Made by a program: the position numbers and the translations under genes. Shown piece by piece: positions 9,443-17,590 of a stretch of 64,000 bases of DNA; position 1 is the stretch's first letter, and every line of letters starts with the position of its first letter. This DNA comes from an uncultured Bacteroidota bacterium (lineage in GTDB: Bacteria; Bacteroidota; Bacteroidia; Chitinophagales; Chitinophagaceae). Where the stretch lies: positions 42,788 through 106,787 of the forward strand of contig CAILLK010000048.1 of NCBI GenBank assembly GCA_903835005.1, written 5' to 3'. The notes under the pieces were generated by a model. It had not been told where the DNA came from. It ran no database searches and worked only from the letters and a program-made list of their open reading frames with translations.

Positions 9443-10668
9443 GTTTTATATGGCTTTGCTGAACTGAAAAATAATAATGAACTAAACAAGGCGTAAAACA
9501 GCACTCCCTCCTGCCTGGCCAGAACAGTTTCTGTGAAAAAAGTAATAATTAGTATCAAAAGAAAGTAAAGGTATAGTTGATTGCGGGCCTGTATTGCTTT
9601 AAACAAATGCATTATCAGCATTCCGGCTAATAAAAGAATACCGGCAAGCCCAAAACCAAGCCATTCATTCAGGTACTCACTGTGAGGGTCGTAATGGCTT
9701 ACATCTGAATTATGATCGAGTGAGTAAAAGAAATATCGCTCCTGAAGTGAATGTAATACCCTGCCCGGTCCTACTCCGGCAAGCCAGTTTTGTTTAAGCA
9801 GCGAAAGGTCTGTTTCCAGTATTATCTTCCTAACATAAACCGAATTATCAGTAATTCCTTGAGGCTTATTATTACCTGCGTATAAAAATACCTCCCTGAT
9901 ACGCTGGCCTGTAAACGGTATAAAATAACAAGCTGCTGCAAGAGACATAACCATAGTTCCAATCAGCAATTTGTTCCCATAAATCCATTTTCGCTGTGTC
10001 CATCCGTAGTGAACAAAAATGAGGATCATAGCTACAATTGCCGACTTTGCCACCAATGCAAGCAAAAATACCAGCAGCAGGAAAACAACCGCATACCTGA
10101 CCTTTTTCCCATTCAGGAAATCCCCCCTGCCAGAAAGTATTGTAATACATATGGAGAACCCTAGAAACATACCCATATAGGTCGGATGTATACCCGTGAA
10201 ATGCTCAAACAGGATCCTGTAAGCTACATGCGATGGCACCTGCATACCACCGGCAGAAAAGTAAAAATGCCAGATAAAATCAAGATTACCTGCTACACAT
10301 GAAATAAGGCAGCCAAACACGAAAAAGTGCAATTCGCCCAGGATGACTTTACGGTAATAAGGACCAGCCAAAGCCATCACAAACGGTGTAAAAAACAAGG
10401 AAACCTTTCGTTCACAGAGATGGAGCAGTATGTTACGGTACTCAACAGGTGTTATAGCCAGTGATGCAAAATATAAAATAAACAGACTGCTGAAAAACAG
10501 TGCCCAGGCAAAATCAGTTTTTGAAGTCTCCCTGAGCCGCCTTAATGACCGGATAATAAACCAGGTACTGATACACATAACTACTGCCACCTGCCATTTA
10601 GCCGGCAGAAAGAAGGATAACATCAATAATCTGGCTGCATACCGATCAGCCACTTCCAGGTTCGTCAT
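9439..10668 (-). CDS. O-antigen ligase/polymerase-like membrane protein (Wzy_C type)
   Basis: A 409-residue polytopic inner-membrane protein with about ten hydrophobic helices. It has the periplasmic-loop pattern of the Wzy_C/O-antigen ligase family: 'WLAGVGPGRVLHSLQERYF', then an 'HNSDVSHYDPHSEYLNEWLGFGLAG' segment where an H..EYL motif is typical. Proteins of this family join polymerised glycan to lipid A core or polymerise repeat units. Its ATG overlaps the stop of the upstream glycosyltransferase gene (10665-10668), so the two are translationally coupled and probably act on the same polysaccharide. Substrate unknown. Confidence 0.85.
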   Translation of the reverse strand: MTNLEVADRYAARLLMLSFFLPAKWQVAVVMCISTWFIIRSLRRLRETSKTDFAWALFFSSLFILYFASLAITPVEYRNILLHLCERKVSLFFTPFVMALAGPYYRKVILGELHFFVFGCLISCVAGNLDFIWHFYFSAGGMQVPSHVAYRILFEHFTGIHPTYMGMFLGFSICITILSGRGDFLNGKKVRYAVVFLLLVFLLALVAKSAIVAMILIFVHYGWTQRKWIYGNKLLIGTMVMSLAAACYFIPFTGQRIREVFLYAGNNKPQGITDNSVYVRKIILETDLSLLKQNWLAGVGPGRVLHSLQERYFFYSLDHNSDVSHYDPHSEYLNEWLGFGLAGILLLAGMLIMHLFKAIQARNQLYLYFLLILIITFFTETVLARQEGVLFYALFSSLLFFSSAKPYKT

Positions 10669-11783
10669 TTATAAAATTGATTCATTGAATCTGCCACAAA
10701 ATCACCCAACTGCTTTTTGAACCGTTCTTCTGAAAAACGCAGCGCATTAACTCTTATAACTTTGAAATCCGTTAATGGATCTGTTTCAAACTTGCCCACT
10801 GCGTCCCTTATGCCTTGTTCCGTTTGTTCCTGATACAAGTATCCAGTTTCCCCATCAATAACGGTTTCTTTATACCCACCATAATCCAGCGCCAGCACAG
10901 GCGTGCCGCAAGCCTGCACCTCCACACACATTATCCCGAAATCTTCTTTTGCTGCAAAAATACAGGCTTTTGCCTCCTGCATATAATGCATCATTTCTTT
11001 ATCACTCTTATATCCGTGCCACTCTATGTTGGGGTGCCCTTTAATCATATTTCTGAATTCTTTTGCTCCCCAGCCATCACCTATTACTACCAGTTTTTTA
11101 TCAGGCATTTGCATAAACGCCCTCATAACCATATCCATTTTTTTGTAGGGCACTACCCTGCCCGCACACAGGTAGTATTCTTTGCGGGGAGCTTCATTCA
11201 GTTCAAATTTATCAACTCTTACAGGAGGATAAATTACCACCGATTCCCTGCCATAGCTTTTCAAAATCCGTTTCTGGATATGAATTGAGTTGGCAATAAA
11301 AAAATGCACTCTTTTTGAGGTCTTCAGGTCCCATTTCCTGAGGTATTGAACGAATGCCTTGTAAAAAAAAGATCCCCCCAGCGGGTGGCTGGCAGCATAA
11401 TCATCATACTGATCCCATATTGGCCTTAAAGGCGTATGACAATAGCATATATTGATTATTGCCTTATCGCTGCTGAAACCCTTTGCAACAGCATGAGAGG
11501 TAGAAAGTATGAGATCGTAGCCTTTTAGCCGGAACTGTTTCATTAGCCAGGGCATAACCGGCAGAAAGTAACGGTACAATTTACGGATAAACGGCACTAA
11601 CTGGAGTACCGAAACCTGAACAGTCCGGTCTTTTAATATCTCTTTCCTTGTCTGGGGGTTGAATTTGTTGAATAATGCATAGATAGTAACATCTTCCTTA
11701 TCGTAAAGATCAAGTATTGCCCCGGCTACTTTTTCTGCGCCGCCATTGGCATTAAACCAGTCTTGTACAAAGGCCACTTTCAT
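10665..11783 (-). CDS. GT4 family glycosyltransferase
   Basis: Cytoplasmic retaining glycosyltransferase of family GT4 with GT-B fold. The N-terminal Rossmann domain begins 'MKVAFVQDWFNANGGAEKV', with the GGAEK loop usual for sugar-acceptor binding. The C-terminal domain holds the donor-binding segment 'LCAGRVVPYKKMDMVMRAF' and the EX7E motif in 'AAKEDFGIMCVEVQACG'. I placed the start at the ATG at 11783; a GTG three codons upstream is the only earlier in-frame option. It overlaps the O-antigen ligase-like gene by four bases. It resembles WbaZ-like mannosyl/rhamnosyltransferases of O-antigen clusters, but the donor cannot be read from the sequence. Confidence 0.92.
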   Translation of the reverse strand: MKVAFVQDWFNANGGAEKVAGAILDLYDKEDVTIYALFNKFNPQTRKEILKDRTVQVSVLQLVPFIRKLYRYFLPVMPWLMKQFRLKGYDLILSTSHAVAKGFSSDKAIINICYCHTPLRPIWDQYDDYAASHPLGGSFFYKAFVQYLRKWDLKTSKRVHFFIANSIHIQKRILKSYGRESVVIYPPVRVDKFELNEAPRKEYYLCAGRVVPYKKMDMVMRAFMQMPDKKLVVIGDGWGAKEFRNMIKGHPNIEWHGYKSDKEMMHYMQEAKACIFAAKEDFGIMCVEVQACGTPVLALDYGGYKETVIDGETGYLYQEQTEQGIRDAVGKFETDPLTDFKVIRVNALRFSEERFKKQLGDFVADSMNQFYK

Positions 11784-11993
11784 TTCCGGCACAAATTACT
11801 TGATTTGTTACATCTTTTACCAAGGTTAAATCTGGTAAACTACTTTATTCCGAAACAGAAGATTTAAAATAATATGAAACAAACTACTTAAAAATTTCAA
11901 AAAAATAAAAAAAGCATATCTGCCATAAACTCAAAAAAATAAATACATTTACCGTGAGGCCAAAAGTTCAAATTATCAGCCGCTTTTCCGGTT

Positions 11994-13859
11994 ATGAATA
12001 ATAAACTCCCAAAAATTTCTGTTAATACGAAACTTTGTTTTTTGCTTGCATTGGCATCTTTGCTTGTATATGCCAATACTTTAAAAAATGATTACGCGAT
12101 TGATGATTTTATAGTGATCAAAAACAACACGATTGTAACCCGGGGAATTGCGGGAATCCCCGAAATTTTCAGAACATCTTATTTCAAAGGAAACCTGGTT
12201 GCCTCTTTCGACTATTACCGGCCATTATCGCTGGCCATGTTCGCTATTGAATATCAGATCTTTGGCCCTGTGCCTTTTGAAGGCCACTTAATCAATATCC
12301 TTTTATTTGCCGGTTGCATCATATTGCTGTTTCTTTTTCTGAAAGATTTACCAGGGGAGAACAAAAACTTTGTTGCATTCATTTGCTGTTTATTATTTGC
12401 ACTTCACCCTGTTAATACTGAAGTAGTAGCCAACATAAAAAGCCGCGACCAGTTGCTGTGTTTTTTCTTTGCTTTTTTTTCGTTAAACCAGTTTATTAAA
12501 TATGTACATTCCGGCAAAATTACCAGACTTATTGCAGGAATTTTCCTGTTTTTTCTTTCTCTGCTGTCAAAAGAAACATCGCTTACCTTCCTTGCGGTTT
12601 TTCCATTAATATTCTTTTTCTATATCAATGATAATAAGAAACGGAGTACCACCATAATAATATCTGCAATCATTGCAGCATCTGTTTATTTTACTATCCG
12701 CACTATCGTTCTTGGATCTGTAAACGGCGGAACCAACACTGGCTTTTCAATGCTCGATAACATACTTACGTCTGCACCCGGCCTACACGAAAGGCTGGCA
12801 ACCGAAATACTTGTTTTAGGCCGTTATCTGCAGTTGCTTTTATTCCCCCATCCTTTGCTCAGCGATTATTCCTACCATACCATTTCTTTTGCCCGGTTCA
12901 ATAATATCAAAGTAATTTTCTCACTGCTGGTTTATGTAGCGCTTATCATAACAGGAGCTTACAGATTATTAAAAAAGAACAAAGATCCCTATGCATTCGC
13001 TATAGTTTTTTATCTTATTTCAATATCTGTTTTTTCAAACCTTTTTTTTCTTATTGCGGGTATTATGGCCGAGCGGTTTCTGTTTTTTGCTGCAATAGGT
13101 TTTTGCCTCATAATAGCTCTTTCGATTGAAAAATTTACTGTTGCAAAATCCGAAAAAGAACCAAGGTTTAAAAAATATATAATATCAGTATTCGTCCTTT
13201 TGCCTGTAATCATATTTTATGCCTTTCTTACCATTAACAGGAACAGCCAGTGGTATGATAATTACACACTTTACAAAGCCGATGTAAAAGTTGCTCCTGA
13301 CAACTGCAAGTTGCAATATAATCTCGGCACCAACCTGCTTATATCTGCCAATGCATTGGAGCAAAATGATACGATAAGAAAAAAACAGGTAGAGCTTGGT
13401 ATCAATTATTTAAAGAAAGCAATAAGTATATATCCCGCCCTTGATCTCGCCTACTCCGAAATAGCAAACACTTATTTCCATGATGTAAATTACGATTCAT
13501 CAGAAGTCTATTGTAAAAAGGCATTGTCTCTTAATCCCTCCGATCTGGTTGCAATGGAAAATCTTGCAGCCATATGTTTCAAATCCGGCAGATTTGAGCA
13601 GTCATTGGAATTATGCAGACATACAGTGAATAAATATCCGGATTACGCACGCGCTTATAGAAATATGGGCAATTGCTACATGAGATTGAACAGTTTTGAT
13701 TCCGCTGTTTATGCATATAAAGCATCCATGTCTGTCGAGCCTTCTGTTTCTGTTACATACGAACGACTGGCTGTAGCCTACAAACTGGCAGGAAATATGG
13801 ATTCAGCTCAAAAGTACCTGCAGATAGCCCAAAACAATAACCCGGAGTTTAATTACTGA
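11994..13859 (+). CDS. TMTC-like polytopic membrane protein with C-terminal TPRs
   Basis: A 621-residue protein with about ten transmembrane helices (residues 15-415) followed by tetratricopeptide repeats (about 430-615). The N-terminus has an early Asp pair ('NDYAIDDFIVI') in the first extracytoplasmic loop, then 'YYRPLSLAMFAIEYQIFG' and 'HLINILLF'. This layout matches the DUF1736/TMTC group of GT-C glycosyltransferases, which in animals transfer O-mannose from a polyprenyl-phosphate carrier to proteins. The TPR part has repeats such as 'YARAYRNMGNCYMRLNSFDSAVYAYKAS'. It stands alone, between divergent or convergent neighbours. A dolichol-phosphate-mannose-synthase-like gene at 57317 could supply a lipid-linked sugar. 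Function inferred from architecture only. Confidence 0.82.
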   Translation: MNNKLPKISVNTKLCFLLALASLLVYANTLKNDYAIDDFIVIKNNTIVTRGIAGIPEIFRTSYFKGNLVASFDYYRPLSLAMFAIEYQIFGPVPFEGHLINILLFAGCIILLFLFLKDLPGENKNFVAFICCLLFALHPVNTEVVANIKSRDQLLCFFFAFFSLNQFIKYVHSGKITRLIAGIFLFFLSLLSKETSLTFLAVFPLIFFFYINDNKKRSTTIIISAIIAASVYFTIRTIVLGSVNGGTNTGFSMLDNILTSAPGLHERLATEILVLGRYLQLLLFPHPLLSDYSYHTISFARFNNIKVIFSLLVYVALIITGAYRLLKKNKDPYAFAIVFYLISISVFSNLFFLIAGIMAERFLFFAAIGFCLIIALSIEKFTVAKSEKEPRFKKYIISVFVLLPVIIFYAFLTINRNSQWYDNYTLYKADVKVAPDNCKLQYNLGTNLLISANALEQNDTIRKKQVELGINYLKKAISIYPALDLAYSEIANTYFHDVNYDSSEVYCKKALSLNPSDLVAMENLAAICFKSGRFEQSLELCRHTVNKYPDYARAYRNMGNCYMRLNSFDSAVYAYKASMSVEPSVSVTYERLAVAYKLAGNMDSAQKYLQIAQNNNPEFNY

Positions 13860-13911
13860 GTAAGCAAAAGAATTCAGTGCCTTTCTGTTTGTTTTTGTTG
13901 TTAACAGTATG

Positions 13912-15018
13912 CTACCTGGCAGGCACTACTGCAGGCGCTGAACTTTTCAGCCACTGCTCCATATACCCCGGATCGAGCTGATAATAGGCATATACGCTCT
14001 TATACTCAGCCACCCCGTTATTAAACCAGAATATTGAAGGTACTCCCGGCCCTGCCATCTTCACAAAATCTACTGAATGGTGGGCAAAATAAAGATACGG
14101 TACATCCTCCGCATGCGTTTCCTTAAAAAACTGATCTTTAAATGCTTCAGGGCCGTCAAGCACAATGAATATAGGCACATCCGGATGTTGCTGATGGATT
14201 ACATGTAGCAGGTAAGCTGCTTTTTTGCAATGCGGGCAGGTAAGGCTCATAAACGCAACTATATGCTTGCCTGTCCTTAATTCAACTTGCGGTGCAGGAT
14301 CATATTTATAAAGCAGGCTCAGATCTATCGGTTGATTATACGGTTCGGGGCTGGTACCGGTATAAATAAAATTGAACAAAAACGGTAATGAAAAAGCCAC
14401 CAGTCCCAGCCCCATGCAATAATATTCTTGGTGCTTATAAGGCTTAGCCGGGTAGATATACATCAGCAGTATGGTAATAGCAATCATAATTATATTTTTC
14501 CATATTGCAGCCATCGGCTTCATCGATATTTTATCACCAAAGCATCCGCAATTACCGGTATTTCCCTGTTTCAGAATGACTATTAAAAGATAGATAATGA
14601 AAACCGACAGAATAGCAATAACAGCCGGATAGGTAAACCGTCTTAAGTAGATATGAAATAACAGAAACAAACCCAGCAAAAGCTCCAGCCCTATAAAAAC
14701 CCGGGCAATGATACCTGTAGCCAGTATACTGTTGATACCCAGATCAAGAAATGACCATTGAAAACTATCGAAAGAATTATTTGATTGCTGGGTTTCTACA
14801 ATAAGATTCTCAAAAAAAGCCCCTGTTGTTTTCCAGAAGCTATGCGGCATATTTTTTGTTACCTGCAGTGCAGTGGTAATTGGGTGAGGATTAAACTCAA
14901 CACCTGATTTGGTATATGCCGAATAAAAGAATGTGGCCGATAAGGCCAGCAATAATATTACACCCGATATACGCTTTATATAATAAACGGTATTTTTTTC
15001 CGGCAATGTGTTTTCCAT
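13912..15018 (-). CDS. DoxX/MauE-like membrane protein fused to a thioredoxin-fold domain
   Basis: A 368-residue inner-membrane protein. The N-terminal half has four to five helices of the DoxX/MauE type with a conserved CGCFG motif (C157, C159) after the third long helix, as in MauE and the Bacteroides BT_3928 family. A further helix leads to a thioredoxin-like domain with active-site C261-P-H-C264 and a 'GVPSIFWFNNGV' cis-Pro strand. The likely role is passing electrons across or along the membrane for periplasmic disulfide chemistry, with the CGC pair feeding the CPHC pair; that is an inference. A -7 promoter element lies 12 bases before the ATG. Its stop is 52 bases from that of the convergent TMTC-like gene. 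Confidence 0.85.
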   Translation of the reverse strand: MENTLPEKNTVYYIKRISGVILLLALSATFFYSAYTKSGVEFNPHPITTALQVTKNMPHSFWKTTGAFFENLIVETQQSNNSFDSFQWSFLDLGINSILATGIIARVFIGLELLLGLFLLFHIYLRRFTYPAVIAILSVFIIYLLIVILKQGNTGNCGCFGDKISMKPMAAIWKNIIMIAITILLMYIYPAKPYKHQEYYCMGLGLVAFSLPFLFNFIYTGTSPEPYNQPIDLSLLYKYDPAPQVELRTGKHIVAFMSLTCPHCKKAAYLLHVIHQQHPDVPIFIVLDGPEAFKDQFFKETHAEDVPYLYFAHHSVDFVKMAGPGVPSIFWFNNGVAEYKSVYAYYQLDPGYMEQWLKSSAPAVVPAR

Positions 15019-15029
15019 AAACTCTGAAA

Positions 15030-15037
15030 CAAAATTA
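15030..15037 (-). promoter_or_regulatory. Bacteroidota -7 promoter element of the DoxX-thioredoxin gene
   Basis: CAAAATTA on the plus strand reads TAATTTTG on the minus strand, an exact TAnnTTTG, ending 12 bases before the ATG at 15018. Transcription would begin within about 6 bases of the start codon. By-eye match. Confidence 0.42.
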
Positions 15038-15195
15038 CCGATAATTATCCGGTTAGCTGATGCAGGTAAATGTTGGTTTTATGCTAAAAATTTTAGAGCC
15101 AACCTTCAATTTAATTGAATTCCTAACTCAATTATCTTATTACTGACCAAAGTTGTAAGAATGATTATAACTAAAGTATGCTAACCCTGCAGGCA

Positions 15196-15465
15196 TTAAT
15201 AAAGTATGCAAGTCTCAGTAGCTGTTATAGCCGCATTATTTACATAAGGTGTATTACTGGCATTAAATGCCTCATTCTTACATTTCGATTGTGCATCCGT
15301 TTTGTCATTGGTAATAGTATAGGTATTAATGACACTATCGGGCAAACCAGGGTAACCACCATACTTAATTACACATTGGCAGGTATAATTTTTCACACAG
15401 GAAGTCATGCTTAATGAACCTGCCAACAACATTGCCAGAAATATAAATGGTCTGCGGAATCTCAT
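15196..15465 (-). CDS. Small Cys-containing lipoprotein
   Basis: A predicted lipoprotein of 89 residues. It has a basic and hydrophobic leader with a lipobox-like SMTSC (Cys24 in the chosen frame), then VKNYTCQC. The mature part is about 65 residues with four more cysteines (YTCQC, SKCKN and ETCIL), which could form two disulfides. I chose the ATG at 15465; a GTG two codons earlier adds nothing. Similar tiny lipoproteins with a 'CxCxV' start and a C-terminal Cys are frequent in Bacteroidota and have no assigned function. Flanking intergenic spaces of about 160-180 bases suggest its own transcript. Confidence 0.72.
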   Translation of the reverse strand: MRFRRPFIFLAMLLAGSLSMTSCVKNYTCQCVIKYGGYPGLPDSVINTYTITNDKTDAQSKCKNEAFNASNTPYVNNAAITATETCILY

Positions 15466-15623
15466 GTACACGTATTAATTTGAGCATGAAGTTAGTCAAC
15501 CGATGTTATAATTCAAAATCCGGTGGTTATTTTCATTTATCAGTGATAAATTAAAAAACAATCACTTATAGAGTATGCCTCATTATACCTGAAATATTAC
15601 GTTAATTCAATGTCTGAATCCAG

Positions 15624-17582
15624 CTACTTTTTAGCCAGTACAATACTTACTTTATTAAAGTCGGCAGATGCATTGATCACCTTTCTGAAAGGCTCATAGT
15701 CGGCAACGGCGAAATGCAACTGGCTGTAAAACTCTGTAATATTTACTATTAACTGATTACCCTCCAGCTTATAATCGCTTGTAAATCCGGTAGTAACAGT
15801 GCCGCTCTCCTCCTTTATTTCTGTTTTCATTTTAATAACCTCCGGGTTCACAACGGTATACCCATCCGGTATTGCAATGGTAAGTGTCCGGTTCAGGGAA
15901 TGCGAATAAGGCATATCAACAGGCAGTTTCCGCTCGCTCTTCTGGTATAATTCCGATTGTCGTCCTATAAGGTCGCCTAACCTGAAAATATATTTTGGAC
16001 CTGCCTTTTCCACCAGCTGCGAGGCTTTAATAGTAGCGCTAAATTCAAGTGGCTTGGCAGTATAGTAATTCTCAAATGCCTCGCCTGCAATGCCATATTT
16101 AACCATATTTTCAGGCTTTACTGCCAGGCTTATCAGGTTGCTTACCAGATCCTTCAGTTTATCTTTTGGCATCAGCAGCGCCAATTCCCTCAAACCCATG
16201 GCGCAATACCCGGTATAAGAATAGGTTACATCAGCAGTTGGCTCCATATCCTGGTCGAAAGTAACAGCAGCCCGCACATCACTCCTGCTCTCGGTTACCG
16301 GGCGGGGAGAAATGGTTCTGATGTCGGAAATAGCATTTGTGATATCACCTATCGTAGTCATTTTGCAAAACACACCCTTATTTCCCAATACATTCAGAGA
16401 GGTGAACGGGTATCTGAAATATATTTCGGTTGGTGAAAGAAATTTTTTCGTGCCAGGGAAATAAAACAAATATTCATCCAGTTCAGTCCAGTTTTCAAAC
16501 CCTGCATCAAACAGGATATCATTGTGGTTGGTGGTCATCCCGAATTCATTTTTTACCCCTGCAGCCGTAAAGCATGAGGCAAACAACCTGACCATACCAT
16601 TTTCGCTGGTGGCCTTATTGGCAATAACGTAATCCATCCGGCCTGCTTTCTCAGGATCAATGTCTTTATTGATGGTAATACCCGATTTAATTGCACTCTC
16701 TATTTTCTGTATTTTTTCCTCCTCACTTTCTCCTTCCCTTATACCAATGGAGTTAACATAATTTTCAACAGCCTTTTGTTCCTTATCCGAAATTTTATAG
16801 GTGTTGGCATATAGTTTTTCCACCAGTTCCTGCCAGGTAAAGGTCCTTACCTGGGCATTCTTTTCAGGCAGGTAGCTCAGCTTGTATTCAGCTTTCATCC
16901 TGCTTGCATCTTCAAAACTGTATTCTTCCTTTTCCAGGGCAGTGATGCTACCCTTTTTTGCAAAAATGTGACGGGTATTATCTATCAGGGTATCGCTTAC
17001 GGTCGGGAAGCCATTGTACCCTTTTTCTTCAAATTTCAATCTCGACGGCGCTGTCAGCTCAAATGTTGCTTCCACCACCGGGATCAGGTATTGGAAAGTT
17101 TCCTTACCAAAAAAAACCGGCTGTTTTTTATAAGTAACCTGTAGCTCTACTTCCGCATTTTTCTCAACTCCTTCCATCGCAAAAACTATCTCAGTTCCGC
17201 CATTCTCTCCCTTCATTTCCTTCATTTTGTCCTGGGCTATTTCCTTTACGGTACCATCAGGTAGTATGGTCCGGGCTTTAATTGTCTGCGTAGATTCTCC
17301 AGGGTAAAGCGGCACTGTCATTTTATTGAAATTCTCCACACCTTTTTCATCCAGCACTTTAATGATCCTGTGACTTGTACGGTACATCCACAACTGATTA
17401 TCATCCCCATCCTCATATTTAATCAGGTTATTTAATTCAATGATCACAGCCGATTCTTTGGCAAACTCTGCAGGTAGCTGATGGATAACCGGTTTTTCCT
17501 GCCAGCCGTGGCTTTGTTCCTGTGCATGCAATGGTAAATAAAGGCAAATGAGTCCGGCTATTATTAAGGTTGTATTTCTCAT
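15624..17582 (-). CDS. DUF3857 domain protein, last gene of three-gene operon
   Basis: A 652-residue secreted or periplasmic protein with a signal peptide ending LHAQ. The N-terminal third is a DUF3857 domain ('MYRTSHRIIKVLDEKGVENFNKMTVPLYPGES', 'ARTILPDGTVKEIAQDKMKEMKG'). The middle aligns with a transglutaminase-like domain, but I see no clean Cys-His-Asp triad: the expected GDCKD segment is replaced by 'TSENGMVRLFASCFTAAGV'. It may therefore be catalytically inactive. The C-terminal third resembles DUF2569/DUF3858-like beta domains. It starts 8 bases after the stop of the second DUF3857 protein, so the genes are co-transcribed. DUF3857 proteins are common in Bacteroidota envelopes; their substrate is not known. 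Confidence 0.85.
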   Translation of the reverse strand: MRNTTLIIAGLICLYLPLHAQEQSHGWQEKPVIHQLPAEFAKESAVIIELNNLIKYEDGDDNQLWMYRTSHRIIKVLDEKGVENFNKMTVPLYPGESTQTIKARTILPDGTVKEIAQDKMKEMKGENGGTEIVFAMEGVEKNAEVELQVTYKKQPVFFGKETFQYLIPVVEATFELTAPSRLKFEEKGYNGFPTVSDTLIDNTRHIFAKKGSITALEKEEYSFEDASRMKAEYKLSYLPEKNAQVRTFTWQELVEKLYANTYKISDKEQKAVENYVNSIGIREGESEEEKIQKIESAIKSGITINKDIDPEKAGRMDYVIANKATSENGMVRLFASCFTAAGVKNEFGMTTNHNDILFDAGFENWTELDEYLFYFPGTKKFLSPTEIYFRYPFTSLNVLGNKGVFCKMTTIGDITNAISDIRTISPRPVTESRSDVRAAVTFDQDMEPTADVTYSYTGYCAMGLRELALLMPKDKLKDLVSNLISLAVKPENMVKYGIAGEAFENYYTAKPLEFSATIKASQLVEKAGPKYIFRLGDLIGRQSELYQKSERKLPVDMPYSHSLNRTLTIAIPDGYTVVNPEVIKMKTEIKEESGTVTTGFTSDYKLEGNQLIVNITEFYSQLHFAVADYEPFRKVINASADFNKVSIVLAKK

Positions 17583-17590
17583 AATCAGTA

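Noticed and set aside
10430..10720. Small ORF on the plus strand across the O-antigen ligase/GT4 junction
   Set aside because: Antisense to two well supported genes, with no recognisable domain.
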